The notes: generated from the sequence alone by a model not told the origin. Counted from the first letter of the stretch, positions 55,738 through 64,000 are shown. The stretch: DNA of 64,000 nucleotides from Cohnella sp. AR92 (GCF_003990975.1 NZ_RZJR01000001.1:186001-250000), one strand, 5' to 3'. Translations and numbers: made by a program.

Positions 55738-57165
55738 ATGGTTTCGGCGGCTTATCGGGTTCGTCTGATGGTCATCACCTGTATCGTCCTGTTCATGGCG
55801 ATGCTGGATAACTTGGTCGTCGGGGTAGCTCTTCCTTCCATCCAGCAAGACTTCGGCGCGAAGATGTCCGACATGCAATGGTTCATGAACGCCTATACGT
55901 TAGCCTTCGCCGTCTTGCTGATTCCGTTCAGCATGCTGGGCGAGCGCTTCGGGAGGAAGAAAGTCTTCTTGGCGGGCGTGGCTCTGTTCACGCTAGGCTC
56001 GTTGGCGTCGGCGCTAAGCGACAGTTCGATTCAGCTGACATTGGCGCGCGCCCTTCAAGGAATCGGCGCTTCGGCGGTTCTGCCGATCAGCTTAACGCTC
56101 GTAAATACCGCGTTCCCTCCGGAGAAGCGGGCGGCCGCGATCGGCATCTGGTCCGGCATCTCCGGCCTCGGCCTGTCGATCGGGCCTCTGGTCGGGGGCG
56201 CGATTATCAAAGGCGCGCCTTGGGAGACGATCTTCTGGATCAACGTGCCGATCGGCGTTCTGGCGATCCTCTTCGGCCTTCGATGGCTGGAAGAATCGAG
56301 AGGGGTTAGCAAACCGTTTGATCCGCTCGGCATTCTATTGCTCGGAGCCGGCCTGTTCGGAGTCGTGTTCGGGCTCGTTCGCGGCAACGACGAAGGCTGG
56401 GGAACGTTCCCCGTCTGGGGACCGATCGCGGGAGGGGCTCTGTTGCTTCTCGCCTTCCTCGGGTGGGAGAGGGGCCGGAAGCAGCCGTTCATCAACCTGG
56501 CCAACTTCCGCAGCGGCAATTACAGCGCCTATATGATGGCGGGCTTCTGGTTGAATGCCGGCATCTTCGGGGCGATCTTCTTGCTGACCTTGTTCCTGCA
56601 GCAAGCGCAAGGCTATTCCGCCTTGGGAGCAGGGGCTCGCGAGATGGTGTGGACGTCGTGCACGATGGTTTGCGCGCCTCTCGCCGGCTTGCTGATCGGG
56701 CGTTTCGGCTCCAAGAACATGCTCCTGCTGGGCATCTTCCTGCAGATCGCCGCGATGGTCGGCTTCGCGCTGGTTATCCTCGGTCAAGGCGCAGTGTTCC
56801 CGTTCGGCTATATCGTGCCGATGATGATGGCGGCCGGGGCGGGCATGGGCTTCAGCTTCACCCCGCTCTCCCACGGCCTGCTGAGCTCCGTATCGGAAGA
56901 AGCGGCAGGCGAAGCGAGCGGAATGAGCAACGCCGCCCGCGAGCTTGGCGGAGTGTTCGGCGTGGCGATCGGCGGTCTCGTCTTCGCCCGCGGCGGAGCC
57001 ATCGCGACTCCGGACGACTTCGGCCATCATCTCGTGCCCGCCTTGTTTGTCTTCACGGCCATGCTTACGGTCGCGCTCCTGACGGTGGCGCTGTTCGCGA
57101 AGGGCAAGAGTCGGAGGTCGGCGGCAGCGGAGGCACGTTCTCCCGTCGCCAGTCCTGAAGCCTAA
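55738..57165 (+). CDS. MFS drug exporter, DHA2 family (EmrB-like)
   Basis: A 475-residue, 14-helix multidrug proton antiporter. Helix 1 carries MAMLDNLVVGVALPSIQQDF (the D-x-(T/V)-V-V-(N/G)-V-A-L-P signature), motif A is MLGERFGRKKVFLAGVALF, and motif C is SGLGLSIGPLVGGAII. The C-terminus is short and basic. AAGGAG lies about 12 bases before the ATG. A TetR gene upstream shares an AT-rich operator with its promoter, so substrate-induced derepression is likely. The HxlR gene follows 81 bases later and may read through. Confidence 0.92.
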   Translation: MVSAAYRVRLMVITCIVLFMAMLDNLVVGVALPSIQQDFGAKMSDMQWFMNAYTLAFAVLLIPFSMLGERFGRKKVFLAGVALFTLGSLASALSDSSIQLTLARALQGIGASAVLPISLTLVNTAFPPEKRAAAIGIWSGISGLGLSIGPLVGGAIIKGAPWETIFWINVPIGVLAILFGLRWLEESRGVSKPFDPLGILLLGAGLFGVVFGLVRGNDEGWGTFPVWGPIAGGALLLLAFLGWERGRKQPFINLANFRSGNYSAYMMAGFWLNAGIFGAIFLLTLFLQQAQGYSALGAGAREMVWTSCTMVCAPLAGLLIGRFGSKNMLLLGIFLQIAAMVGFALVILGQGAVFPFGYIVPMMMAAGAGMGFSFTPLSHGLLSSVSEEAAGEASGMSNAARELGGVFGVAIGGLVFARGGAIATPDDFGHHLVPALFVFTAMLTVALLTVALFAKGKSRRSAAAEARSPVASPEA

Positions 57166-57246
57166 CGATATACAGGGCATGGAGAATAGTCGATGCGGTA
57201 CGTATAATGGAGGTGAACGGTCCGAAGGGGAAGGAGACGAGGCTTC

Positions 57247-57615
57247 ATGAACGCGGGCAGAACCTACAACACGGCGGTGGAAGCCGCGCTAGAGGTGATC
57301 GGAGGCAAGTGGAAGCCGATCATTCTGTTCCACCTGACATTCGGGAAGAAGCGCAACGGCGAATTGATGAGCCTTATCCCCTCCATCACGCAGAAAGTGC
57401 TGACCCAGCAGTTGGGGGAGCTCGTAAAAGACGGAATCGTGAACCGGACCGCCTACAACCAGATTCCGCCCAAGGTCGAGTATGAGCTGACGGATTTCGG
57501 GCGCAGCTTGAAGGAGATTCTTCATTCTCTGTGCCGCTGGGGCGAGGCGTACGTAGAACGGGTGTATGGAGACACGTCCCCGATCCTTAACGGGCCGACC
57601 GGAACGGAGGAATAG
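57247..57615 (+). CDS. HxlR-family transcriptional regulator
   Basis: A 122-residue winged-helix regulator of the HxlR/YodB type. Typical pattern: AALEVIGGKWKPIILFHLTF, NGELMSLIPSITQKVLTQQL, then the wing YNQIPPKVEYELTDFGRSLK and ILHSLCRWGEAY. It has a cysteine near 98, not the N-terminal redox cysteine of YodB (position about 6), so thiol sensing is uncertain. It converges with the SDR gene and is separated from it by a strong terminator; the SDR is a plausible but unproven target. Confidence 0.9.
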   Translation: MNAGRTYNTAVEAALEVIGGKWKPIILFHLTFGKKRNGELMSLIPSITQKVLTQQLGELVKDGIVNRTAYNQIPPKVEYELTDFGRSLKEILHSLCRWGEAYVERVYGDTSPILNGPTGTEE

Positions 57616-57617
57616 AC

Positions 57618-57654
57618 AAGAAACCGGATCCTGATTCTCGGAATCCGGTTTCTT
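57618..57654. terminator. Bidirectional terminator
   Basis: AAGAAACCGGAT / ATCCGGTTTCTT stem with an inner loop, between HxlR and the convergent SDR gene. Confidence 0.85.
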
Positions 57655-57663
57655 GCTTTGCGC

Positions 57664-58734
57664 TTATGGAATGATTCGGCGATCGCGGAGATCTTGGAAG
57701 ATGCCCATGAACATCTCCTCGGTGTCGACGAACTCGCGGAAGCCGAGGCGGCGCGCCTTGGTTCCGTCCGCGAAGAAGTCGTAATCCCACGAGAAGACAA
57801 AGTCTCCGAAGCGCCAGGAGGAGACGTCCTCGTAGCTGTTGTCCGCGAGCCCGTGCTTCTTGACCATCTCGTTCCACAGCGGGTTCTTGTCCGCCATGAC
57901 CGTCTCGAGGCTCATCTGCAGCGGCGGCGCCGCATCCAGTCCGAAGAAGGCCGCAATCTTAGGCCAGAGTTCATCCCAGCGGAACAAGTCGCCATTCGCG
58001 ATGTTGAACGCTTGATTCGCGCACTTCTCCTCCGTCGCGGCCCAGACGGTCGCGCGGGCGAGCAGGCCGGCGTCCGTCATCTCCAGCAGGCTGCGGTAAG
58101 CTCCCGGCTTGCCGGGGAATCGCAGGGGGATGCCGAGCTCCTTGGAGATCGACGCGTAGATCGCGATCACCATCGCCAGGTTCATCGGGTTGCCGAGGGC
58201 GAACCCGCATACGACCGAAGGCCGAAGCGCCGACCAAGTCCAAGAGCTCCCCGGCTGCCTCCGCTCGAGGAATTGCTGTTGATCGATGTTGAACTCGGGC
58301 GGCATGTGATGCGCGTCTGTCTCGCGGGCCGGGGTCTTGAACGGCCCCAGATGGGCGCCGTAGACCTTGTAGCCTTGCATGAGGCTGATGTGCTTCAGGC
58401 CGGGGGCTATCGGTTCGATCGCGTTGACGACATTCGCAAGCATTGCTAAGTTAGGCTGGACGAGCTCGGCCCAGGTGGGGCGGTCTTGATAAGCGGCGTA
58501 GAAAATATGGGTGATGTCCGTCAGTCCGCTTAGCTTCTCTCTCGTATCGGCTTCGTCCAGCAGATCGGCGGAGACGTGGCGGACTCGCCCGGCATGAACT
58601 CCTTCTCGCCGCGACACGCCGACGATCTCCCAATCGGGGATCGTCAGCAGATAATCGATCAGGTTGCGTCCGATCACCCCATTGGCTCCGACGACCAGCG
58701 CCGTTTGACGCTCGTTGTTCTTTTCCAGACTCAT
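57664..58734 (-). CDS. PRISE-like short-chain reductase (extended SDR)
   Basis: A 356-residue NAD(P)H-dependent extended SDR. The Rossmann motif is TALVVGANGVIGRNL (G-x-x-G-x-x-G, about 11-25), followed by GVSRREGVHAGRV, where the arginine suggests NADPH binding. The catalytic region MQGYKVYGAHL carries the YxxxY-type motif rather than YxxxK, and WTWSALRPSVVCGFALGNPM fits the progesterone 5-beta-reductase/iridoid synthase (PRISE) group. Such enzymes reduce activated enones. ATG 58734 follows AGGAGAGGAG. HxlR-family regulators often control quinone or enone-related genes, which makes the neighbour worth noting. Confidence 0.87.
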   Translation of the reverse strand: MSLEKNNERQTALVVGANGVIGRNLIDYLLTIPDWEIVGVSRREGVHAGRVRHVSADLLDEADTREKLSGLTDITHIFYAAYQDRPTWAELVQPNLAMLANVVNAIEPIAPGLKHISLMQGYKVYGAHLGPFKTPARETDAHHMPPEFNIDQQQFLERRQPGSSWTWSALRPSVVCGFALGNPMNLAMVIAIYASISKELGIPLRFPGKPGAYRSLLEMTDAGLLARATVWAATEEKCANQAFNIANGDLFRWDELWPKIAAFFGLDAAPPLQMSLETVMADKNPLWNEMVKKHGLADNSYEDVSSWRFGDFVFSWDYDFFADGTKARRLGFREFVDTEEMFMGIFQDLRDRRIIP

Positions 58735-58862
58735 GCCAGTCACTCCTCTCCTTAGTGAACCCAATTATGGGAAGTCGGAGGCTGCTTGAGAAGTACGCAC
58801 TTTGAGGTTATATAGGAACCTGCAGGTAAGGAATCGATCCCCATAGGAAAAGGAGCGGCGAA

Positions 58863-59390
58863 ATGAGGCTTATTATCGTAACGGATTACGACCAGCTTTG
58901 GGAGACGATGTACGAGGAAGAAGCTAAGCGGATTCGCGATGTTCTCGGAGAGGAACTGCTCGCCATCCATCACTTCGGCAGCACCTCCGTGCCCGGCCTG
59001 CGGGCCAAGCCGATCATCGATATCCTGCCCGTCGTGCGGAACATCGAGAGGGTGGACCGGTTCAACGAACAGATGGAGGCTCTCGGCTACGAGTGCATGG
59101 GGGAATTCGGGATAAGCGGGAGAAGGTACTTCCGCAAGGGCGGGGATCGGCGAACGCATCACGTTCATGTTTTCCAAGAGGATAATCGCGCGGATATCGA
59201 CCGGCACCTGGCCGTCCGCGATTACCTTCGGACCCATCCCGAGGCAGCCAGTGACTACGGGGCGCTTAAAGCAAGTCTCGCCGAGCGGCATCCGACCGAT
59301 ATGGAAGCGTACATGGACGGCAAGGATGCCTTCGTCAAGGAGCTGGAGAGGGAAGCGCTGGCCTGGTATCGCGCGGAGACCGGCCGTTAA
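58863..59390 (+). CDS. GrpB-family (UPF0157) nucleotidyltransferase-like protein
   Basis: A 175-residue protein of the GrpB/UPF0157 family, with nucleotidyltransferase fold. Family signatures are IHHFGSTSVPGLRAKPIIDI (GS-x-S-x-P-G-x-x-A-K-P-x-x-D) and HHVHVFQEDN, followed by the C-terminal YLRTHPEAASDYGALKASLA. These are the standard blocks and the length is normal. Exact activity is unknown; relatives sit in kinase-type folds. It starts at ATG 58863 after AAAAGGAGCGGCGAA. It is followed by a 399-base gap containing repeat copy C. Confidence 0.92.
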   Translation: MRLIIVTDYDQLWETMYEEEAKRIRDVLGEELLAIHHFGSTSVPGLRAKPIIDILPVVRNIERVDRFNEQMEALGYECMGEFGISGRRYFRKGGDRRTHHVHVFQEDNRADIDRHLAVRDYLRTHPEAASDYGALKASLAERHPTDMEAYMDGKDAFVKELEREALAWYRAETGR

Positions 59391-59503
59391 GTTAGAACGC
59401 TATTGTCGAAGTTTCGGTAGAATTCGATGACGAAAGAACGTAATTTTCTCTCCTCTCCTCTGTTGCCGCGAAGGGCGTTGGCCTTCTTTTTGGAGGCGAG
59501 AGG

Positions 59504-59670
59504 ATGTATTCGATTTTTCGAATATAAATGACGCGATCCCTCGTCATTCGGATGTTATATCTGAAAAATCATATCCAATTCACCCTGGACGGGGAGAAAA
59601 CGCGTTTTGTATATGAAAATTCGAATACAATCGCAGGAAATGACGGTTTGGGAGAAAATCTATTCGCTTT
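59504..59670. repeat. AT-rich paired-hairpin intergenic repeat, copy C (within gap 59391-59789)
   Basis: Unit 1 arms are ATGTATTCGATTTTTCGAAT (59504 on) and TATATCTGAAAAATCATATC (59556 on). Unit 2 runs about 59606-59670 and contains the 21-base block 59611-59631 that also occurs in copy A (5556-5576). The remainder of the 399-base gap, about 59671-59789, is higher in GC and holds nothing I recognise. Confidence 0.72.
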
Positions 59671-59789
59671 TTCATATATATCCGCAGGAGAGCAAGCCGG
59701 CAGCGGCCCAACTACGAGCGAGCTGCTCGGCAACCGGCTCGATCGGAGCCGTCCGGTTCCGGATCATCCGCGATGGAGCCGGGTCTCCT

Positions 59790-60497
59790 TCAAGAATCAA
59801 TCGGATCGTTGATGTGGTCTTGGTAATAATCAAAGTATAAGTTATCCTGAGTCCCTCTAACCGCATAGAAGACGTCGATAACCGTCTTGCCGCGCTGCGC
59901 CAACTCTCCTTCTAGCCATTCGGCGGTCAATCCGTTGCCGACAAGATTGTCTTCGAGGATTCGGCCGTTCAGAATCAGCTCGACGGGAAACGACTTCACC
60001 GCTTCCGAATGGATCCTCAGATCCCGGCGCGTGACCCACTCGTACTCGCTTTTCCTCTTGACCGACAGCTTCCCATGATCCTCGAGACAGGCATATTCCA
60101 CTTCTTCCATGTTGAAAATATCCTTCTCCCGCAAGGCTTGCGCCAGGGAATCCATCGTGTAGCGGATTTGCCTCATGTTGTCCTCGAGAATCTTGCCGTT
60201 CTCGATCACGACGGTCGGGGTGCCGGAGACCCACCTGTTCCCGGTTCGACTCTCGATCGCGAGCCAGGAGACGAAGTAGGAGATAAGAAAGAAAACCAGC
60301 AGGGAAACGATCGGAAACCAGGGACTAATGGTGACGTTAAACGCCAGGTTCGCGGAGATGGCGCCAAGCGTGATGCCGCTGACGAAGTCGTGAAACGTCA
60401 TGTTCGAGATCGTCTGCTTGCCGAGCATTCTCGATGTAATCAACATGAGGACGAAAGCGGCAATCGTTCGGATGGGGATCTCCAGATAGGGATGCAC
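59790..60497 (-). CDS. YetF/DUF421 membrane protein
   Basis: A 235-residue protein: three N-terminal helices (about 8-26, 38-55, 58-78) and a cytoplasmic C-terminal domain. The DUF421 signature includes TFHDFVSGITLGAISANLAF, the ESRTGNRWVSGTPTVVIENG linker, and LREKDIFNMEEVEYACLEDH followed by GKLSV. Proteins of this family occur widely in spore-formers, sometimes many per genome, with some linked to spore germination or membrane proteins of unknown function. It is monocistronic and converges with the GrpB gene across the repeat region. Confidence 0.92.
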   Translation of the reverse strand: MHPYLEIPIRTIAAFVLMLITSRMLGKQTISNMTFHDFVSGITLGAISANLAFNVTISPWFPIVSLLVFFLISYFVSWLAIESRTGNRWVSGTPTVVIENGKILEDNMRQIRYTMDSLAQALREKDIFNMEEVEYACLEDHGKLSVKRKSEYEWVTRRDLRIHSEAVKSFPVELILNGRILEDNLVGNGLTAEWLEGELAQRGKTVIDVFYAVRGTQDNLYFDYYQDHINDPIDS

Positions 60498-60642
60498 GCG
60501 GTGGGTCTCCTTATCAAGGCTATGTTGTTATCACTATTGACGGTTCGGGAAAGAACTATAACCGGGCATGGAGTCCATTCGAACGAATGCGGCCAATTCG
60601 ATTCCGCAAGGATTTGTTCTTTGCCTCATCGTCCTGAAGCGA

Positions 60643-61296
60643 TCACCTTCCCGCAATCTTAGTCAACTCGTCTAGAAGGACGCGCGGCTCCAAGCGTTCC
60701 ATGAAGTCCGGATTGACGCTAGCCAAGCGGATGACTCCGGAGGGATCGATGACGAAGGTTGCGGGAACCGGCAAGATCCAACGGCTTCCTTCGTTATAGT
60801 CGGCCAAATCCAGCTTCATTCTCGTCGTCATGAGCTCTCTTAGGTACGGCGGCACTTCGAATAACAAACGATAGGACTCGGCTGCCTTGCCCTCCGAATC
60901 GCTGAGCACGTCGAAGCGAAGCTCTTCTCTCTCTTGTTGGGAAAGCGCGCGGTCGGGAGTCTGCGGACTGACGGCGATCAGCCTGCCGCCCAGCGCCTCG
61001 ATCTCCGCAAGGATGTTCTGATAGGCGCGCAGCTGCAAATTGCAGAAGGGGCACCATTCTCCGCGGTAGAAGGTCAGGACGACAGGTCCATGGGCAAGCT
61101 GCTCGAAGAGGTTGACCGGACTGCCCTCCGCGTTGTTCAGGGTAAAATCGACGGCGCGCTGCCCCTCCTTCAACCCATAGATCGCGCCTGCACCCCGCTG
61201 CTCGCGGATTAAACGGAAGATCCCTTCCTGTGCGTCCTCCGGGACTCTGGATTTGAAACGTTCTTTGGCCTCATGCAAAGCCTGCTCTAAGCGCAT
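60643..61296 (-). CDS. Peroxiredoxin-like (AhpC/TSA) family protein
   Basis: A 217-residue thioredoxin-fold protein. The active-site loop is TFYRGEWCPFCNLQLRAYQN with a CxxC pair (C-P-F-C) instead of the T-x-x-C of 2-Cys peroxiredoxins. It continues with IAVSPQTPDRALSQQ and FDVLSDSEGKAAESYRLLFE, typical of the redoxin clade annotated as peroxiredoxin-like. The N-terminal 45 residues are helical. It probably acts as a thiol oxidoreductase or peroxidase. ATG 61296 follows AAAGGGGGAG. A palindrome ATACCGATTGGTAT lies between its -10 box and its start, suggesting repression. Confidence 0.88.
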   Translation of the reverse strand: MRLEQALHEAKERFKSRVPEDAQEGIFRLIREQRGAGAIYGLKEGQRAVDFTLNNAEGSPVNLFEQLAHGPVVLTFYRGEWCPFCNLQLRAYQNILAEIEALGGRLIAVSPQTPDRALSQQEREELRFDVLSDSEGKAAESYRLLFEVPPYLRELMTTRMKLDLADYNEGSRWILPVPATFVIDPSGVIRLASVNPDFMERLEPRVLLDELTKIAGR

Positions 61297-61320
61297 GACG
61301 GACTCCCCCTTTAGAAAAAG

Positions 61321-61343
61321 ATACCGATTGGTATTTTATTATA
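61321..61343 (-). promoter_or_regulatory. Promoter -10 and operator of the peroxiredoxin-like gene
   Basis: Minus strand TATAAT (61343-61338) is followed by the dyad ATACCAATCGGTAT (61334-61321), the form of a TetR/AcrR-type operator placed over the transcription start. Confidence 0.55.
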
Positions 61344-61511
61344 GCAGACGATAAGCGGGGCCGTAAGGGGTTTATGCAAAAAATATCCAGAAGCTGATTG
61401 TTTAGGGGCATGGCCGGATACCGCGGGCCCTAATGCGGAAAGGTTAATGGAAGAGGCAAAGACAGGAGCGAAGACAGGAGCAAAGAAAAGGGCCAAGAAA
61501 GTTTTTGCGCG

Positions 61512-61554
61512 GACTGTCCAGTCTGTTGACATCGAAGCCTTATTCTGTGACAAT
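61512..61554 (+). promoter_or_regulatory. Promoter and operator of the old yellow enzyme gene
   Basis: Dyad GACTG-tc-CAGTC (61512-61523) directly upstream of TTGACA (61526-61531), 17-base spacer and GACAAT (61549-61554). Downstream AATTATAATT-rich sequence (61566-61576) may be a second site. Confidence 0.55.
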
Positions 61555-61610
61555 AAAAACAACAGTAATTATAATTGTTACAGTTAAAGCGAAAAGGAGA
61601 GATTCCATTC

Positions 61611-62738
61611 ATGAGAACGGAATACCAGCCGTTGTTCGAACCCTTCCGCTTCCGCAGCGGCGTCGAAGTGAAGAATCGTCTCGTCATGGCTCCCATGACG
61701 AATTACTCTGCCCATGCCGACGGCACGGTATCGGACGAGGAAGTAGACTTTTACGCTCGCCGGGCGGAGGGCGGCGTGGGTATGATCGTGACGGCTTGCA
61801 CGTACGGCACGCCTAATGGCAAGGGGTTCCCCGGCGAGTTCGCCGCAGACCGGGACGAGATGATTCCAAGCTTAAGCCGGTTGGCGAGCTCGATCAAGGA
61901 GCGCGGATCGAAGGTCATCCTTCAGATCTTCCACGGCGGACGGGAGTGCAAGCCGGGACTCGTTCCGCAAGGGGATGTGGTTAGCGCGAGCTCCATTCCT
62001 TCCGACCAGAATCCGGATGTCGTTCCCCGCGAATTGGCCGATGCGGAGATCGAATCGATCATCCGGGACTTCGGTGAGATGACCCGCCGGGCGATCGAAG
62101 CCGGGTATGACGGCGTCGAGATCCACGGCGCGAACGGGTATCTGCTTCAGCAATTCTTCTCCCCGCATTCGAACCGGCGCGAGGACCGTTGGGGCGGCAG
62201 CTTGGAGAAGCGGCTCCGCTTCCCGCTCGCCGTCGTCGACGAGGTGAAGCGGGTCGCCCGCGAACGGGCGGATCGCCCCTTCCTCGTCGGATATCGGTTC
62301 TCGCCGGAGGAGGCGTCGAATCCCGGCATCACGATGGAAGAGACGTTCCGTCTGGTCGATGCCCTGGCGCAGAAGGAGCTGGATTACCTGCACGTCTCGC
62401 TTTTCGATTTCCGGTCCCGTCCGAGACGGGGGGCGGACGAGAGCCTTACCCGGCTGGAATGGATCCAGAAGCGCGTGGGCCATCTCGTTCCCGTGATCGG
62501 CGTCGGTTCGGTCCGGACGCCCGAAGACGCCGTCGAGTCGCTCGCCACGGGGACTCCGCTCGTCGCGATCGGGCGCGAGATGATCATCGACCCGGACTGG
62601 GCGAAGAAGGTGGCAGCGGGCAGGCAGGAGGAGCTCGAGACGAAGCTCGACCCGCGGGGACGCGAGCGACTGAAGGTACCCGGACCGCTCTGGGATAAGA
62701 TCGTTCACGTGCCGGGCTGGTTCCCGATCGGGGACTGA
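61611..62738 (+). CDS. NADH:flavin oxidoreductase, old yellow enzyme family
   Basis: A 375-residue FMN enzyme of the OYE family. An (alpha/beta)8 barrel without the large C-terminal NAD/FAD domain is visible: FRFRSGVEVKNRLVMAPMTN at the FMN-binding start, FHGGRECKPG with the active-site histidine region, DGVEIHGANGYLLQQFFSPH with the substrate H-x-x-N motif, and NRREDRWGGSLEKRLRFPL as the conserved RxDxWGGS block. It reduces alpha,beta-unsaturated carbonyls or nitro compounds. ATG 61611 follows AAAAGGAGAG; an upstream extension is rejected. It is divergent from the peroxiredoxin-like gene across a 314-base region with two operator-like palindromes, a short AAGACAGGAGC repeat and no ORF. Confidence 0.92.
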   Translation: MRTEYQPLFEPFRFRSGVEVKNRLVMAPMTNYSAHADGTVSDEEVDFYARRAEGGVGMIVTACTYGTPNGKGFPGEFAADRDEMIPSLSRLASSIKERGSKVILQIFHGGRECKPGLVPQGDVVSASSIPSDQNPDVVPRELADAEIESIIRDFGEMTRRAIEAGYDGVEIHGANGYLLQQFFSPHSNRREDRWGGSLEKRLRFPLAVVDEVKRVARERADRPFLVGYRFSPEEASNPGITMEETFRLVDALAQKELDYLHVSLFDFRSRPRRGADESLTRLEWIQKRVGHLVPVIGVGSVRTPEDAVESLATGTPLVAIGREMIIDPDWAKKVAAGRQEELETKLDPRGRERLKVPGPLWDKIVHVPGWFPIGD

Positions 62739-62788
62739 GCGGCGAACGAATAAGCATAGCTGCCGCGAACGGTCGCGGGTAATTGAAC

Positions 62789-62837
62789 AAGAGGCATTTG
62801 CTGGAGCGAATCTCCAGGGAATGCCTCTTTTTATTTG
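62789..62837 (+). terminator. Rho-independent terminator after the OYE gene
   Basis: AAGAGGCATT ... CTGGAG-cgaa-CTCCAG ... AATGCCTCTT followed by TTTATTT. Confidence 0.88.
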
Positions 62838-62956
62838 CTTCCCTTCACAGGAGAGGAAAAATCTATTAAATGTAGAATTAAGACTACTAGAAGTCGAAAG
62901 CTGGAATGAAATAGGCACGGAGTACTACTTCCCCAGGGATTCAGGAGGGTGCAGGC

Positions 62957-64000
62957 ATGGCCATCATAGAGGTCGTCAAATTCGATGGACCGGAAGGCGT
63001 ATACGCATGGAAATACCCCAATCAGGAGCTGGGCACCTGGACGCAGCTGATCGTCAATGAATCGCAGGAGGCCATTCTCTTCAAGAGCGGCAAGGCTCTC
63101 GACCTGTTCGGTCCGGGCCGCCATACGCTAAGCACGGCGAACATCCCGCTGCTGCAGAATATCGTCAATCTGCCCTTCGGGGGGCGCTCTCCCTTCACCG
63201 CGGAAGTCTGGTTCGTCAATAAGGCCTATTCTCTCGACGTGAAGTGGGGAACGGCAGTCCCGATCCAGCTGCAGGACCCGAAGTATCAGCTGTTCGTCAA
63301 CATTCGCTCGTTCGGGCAGTTCGGGATCGTCATCGAAGACACTCGCCAGTTCCTGACCCGGCTCGTGGGTACGGTGGCGGTGTTCGACAAGGACGCAATG
63401 GTTCGATACTTCCGCGGGCTGCTCATGATGAACATCAAGGAGATGATCTCTTCGTATCTCGTGCTGAAGAAGATCAGCCTGCTGGAAGTCTCCGCTTACC
63501 TGTCGGAGATCTCGAAGCACATCGAGGAACGGGTCATGCCGATCTTCCAAGAATTCGGCATTCGGATGACGAACTTCTTCATCGATTCGATCAATATCCC
63601 GGACGATGACCCGGCGACGCTCAAGCTGAAGGACGCCCTCGCGAAAAAAGCGGAGATGGACATCATCGGCTACACGTACCAGCAGCAGCGGACCTTCGAT
63701 ACGCTGGAAGGAGCGGCCAAGAACGAAGGCAGCGCCAGCGCCAATGTGATGGGCGCAGGACTCGGCCTCGGAATGGGCGTCGGTCTCGGCGGCTCGTTCG
63801 GCCAACAGATGTCGGGCCTGACCAACCAATTAACCGTCGGGTCCGCGCCTAACAAGGTTTGTCCGAATTGCCAGACCTTGAACGGGCAGGAAGCCCAGTT
63901 CTGCTTCGCCTGCGGCCGCGGCCTTCAGGCTTCCGCGTCCCCGGCGAAGGCGGCGCCGGCAATGGCGGCGTGCAACAAGTGCGGGCTGGAATTCCCCGAA
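62957..64000 (+). CDS. SPFH-domain protein (YdjI/virion-core-protein-like) with C-terminal zinc ribbons, cut by window edge
   Basis: A frame open to the end of the window, 348 codons visible. ATG 62957 is preceded by AGGAGGGT. The SPFH (stomatin/prohibitin-like) domain spans about 10-215, starting VVKFDGPEGVYAWKYPNQEL, with FKSGKALDLFGPGRHTLSTA. Helical sequence and a glycine-rich segment GAGLGLGMGVGLGGSFG (about 257-273) follow. A C4 zinc ribbon is next (VCPNCQTLNGQEAQFCFACG), and the start of a second (ACNKCGLEFPE). This matches the Bacillus YdjI-type proteins that assemble on membranes with YdjH/YdjG in response to envelope stress. Its downstream partners are outside the window. Confidence 0.88.
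   Translation, partial: MAIIEVVKFDGPEGVYAWKYPNQELGTWTQLIVNESQEAILFKSGKALDLFGPGRHTLSTANIPLLQNIVNLPFGGRSPFTAEVWFVNKAYSLDVKWGTAVPIQLQDPKYQLFVNIRSFGQFGIVIEDTRQFLTRLVGTVAVFDKDAMVRYFRGLLMMNIKEMISSYLVLKKISLLEVSAYLSEISKHIEERVMPIFQEFGIRMTNFFIDSINIPDDDPATLKLKDALAKKAEMDIIGYTYQQQRTFDTLEGAAKNEGSASANVMGAGLGLGMGVGLGGSFGQQMSGLTNQLTVGSAPNKVCPNCQTLNGQEAQFCFACGRGLQASASPAKAAPAMAACNKCGLEFPE

Noticed and set aside
61449-61500. AAGACAGGAGC-type short direct repeat
   Set aside because: Only two or three imperfect units in purine-rich sequence; likely replication slippage without further signal.
1-64000. tRNA, rRNA, transposase, integrase, prophage or CRISPR features
   Set aside because: None recognised on either strand; tRNA-like cloverleaf motifs or IS-type terminal repeats with an ORF were not seen.

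Overview
The window reads as chromosomal DNA of a high-GC, Gram-positive, spore-forming bacterium of the Paenibacillaceae (Cohnella/Paenibacillus type). The reasons are three S-layer-homology (SLH) proteins, a GH87 alpha-1,3-glucanase with many carbohydrate-binding modules, a T-box leader, a perfect CcpA cre site, strong AGGAGG-type ribosome binding sites with frequent GTG/TTG starts, and a SleB-type hydrolase. The genus is inferred, not proven. I see no rRNA, tRNA, prophage, insertion sequence or CRISPR array.

Layout. 1-5.4 kb: an ECF sigma factor with a cut-off partner gene, a small exosporium-like protein, a MerR/SDR pair, a VTT membrane protein, an MFS exporter and a GNAT. 5.4-6.6 kb: an AT-rich repeat, then a scar where the remains of a carboxymuconolactone decarboxylase gene and a LysR gene, both without 5' ends, lie head to head. 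6.7-9.2 kb: a DHA2 exporter with an unusual 16-bp-periodic operator array, and its probable TetR repressor. 9.4-13.4 kb: a SleB hydrolase, a lipoprotein, a macrolide-type glycosyltransferase and a YdeI protein. 13.4-17.9 kb: a sulfonate-type ABC operon with an embedded YtkA/FixH lipoprotein, downstream of cysteine synthase. 18.2-20.6 kb: MerR, two SRPBCC proteins and an ECF-like sigma factor with a SnoaL tail. 20.7-30 kb: a signal peptidase II, SLH proteins, a zinc-ribbon protein with two PH-like repeats, a coiled-coil protein and a polysaccharide deacetylase. 30-37 kb: the GH87 mutanase with an AraC regulator, an MFS transporter and an isochorismatase-family hydrolase. 37-41.8 kb: a T-box-controlled, probably secondary seryl-tRNA synthetase, then TetR plus an MMPL transporter. 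41.9-46.7 kb: flavohemoglobin, an SLH/Big-repeat protein and a Crp/Fnr regulator. 46.9-64 kb: HelD, GNAT, peptide deformylase, lipoprotein, catalase, Ada, TetR plus DHA2 exporter, HxlR, a PRISE-like SDR, GrpB, YetF, a peroxiredoxin-like protein, an old yellow enzyme and a partial SPFH protein.

How it works together. Much of the window is stress and xenobiotic handling: four MFS exporters and one MMPL exporter, several with a local regulator and visible operators, plus NO detoxification, peroxide defence, alkylation repair and RNA polymerase rescue. The second theme is the cell surface: SLH proteins, wall hydrolase, deacetylase and secreted glucanase. The most interesting signals are regulatory. 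They are a perfect TGTGA-N6-TCACA site centred near -41.5 of the hmp promoter with a matching Crp-type regulator nearby; an attenuator-like leader with a 9-codon upstream ORF in front of that regulator; a degraded copy of the hmp 3' end fused into the regulator's 3' end; a five-unit 16-bp operator array; and a family of AT-rich paired-hairpin intergenic repeats present three times.
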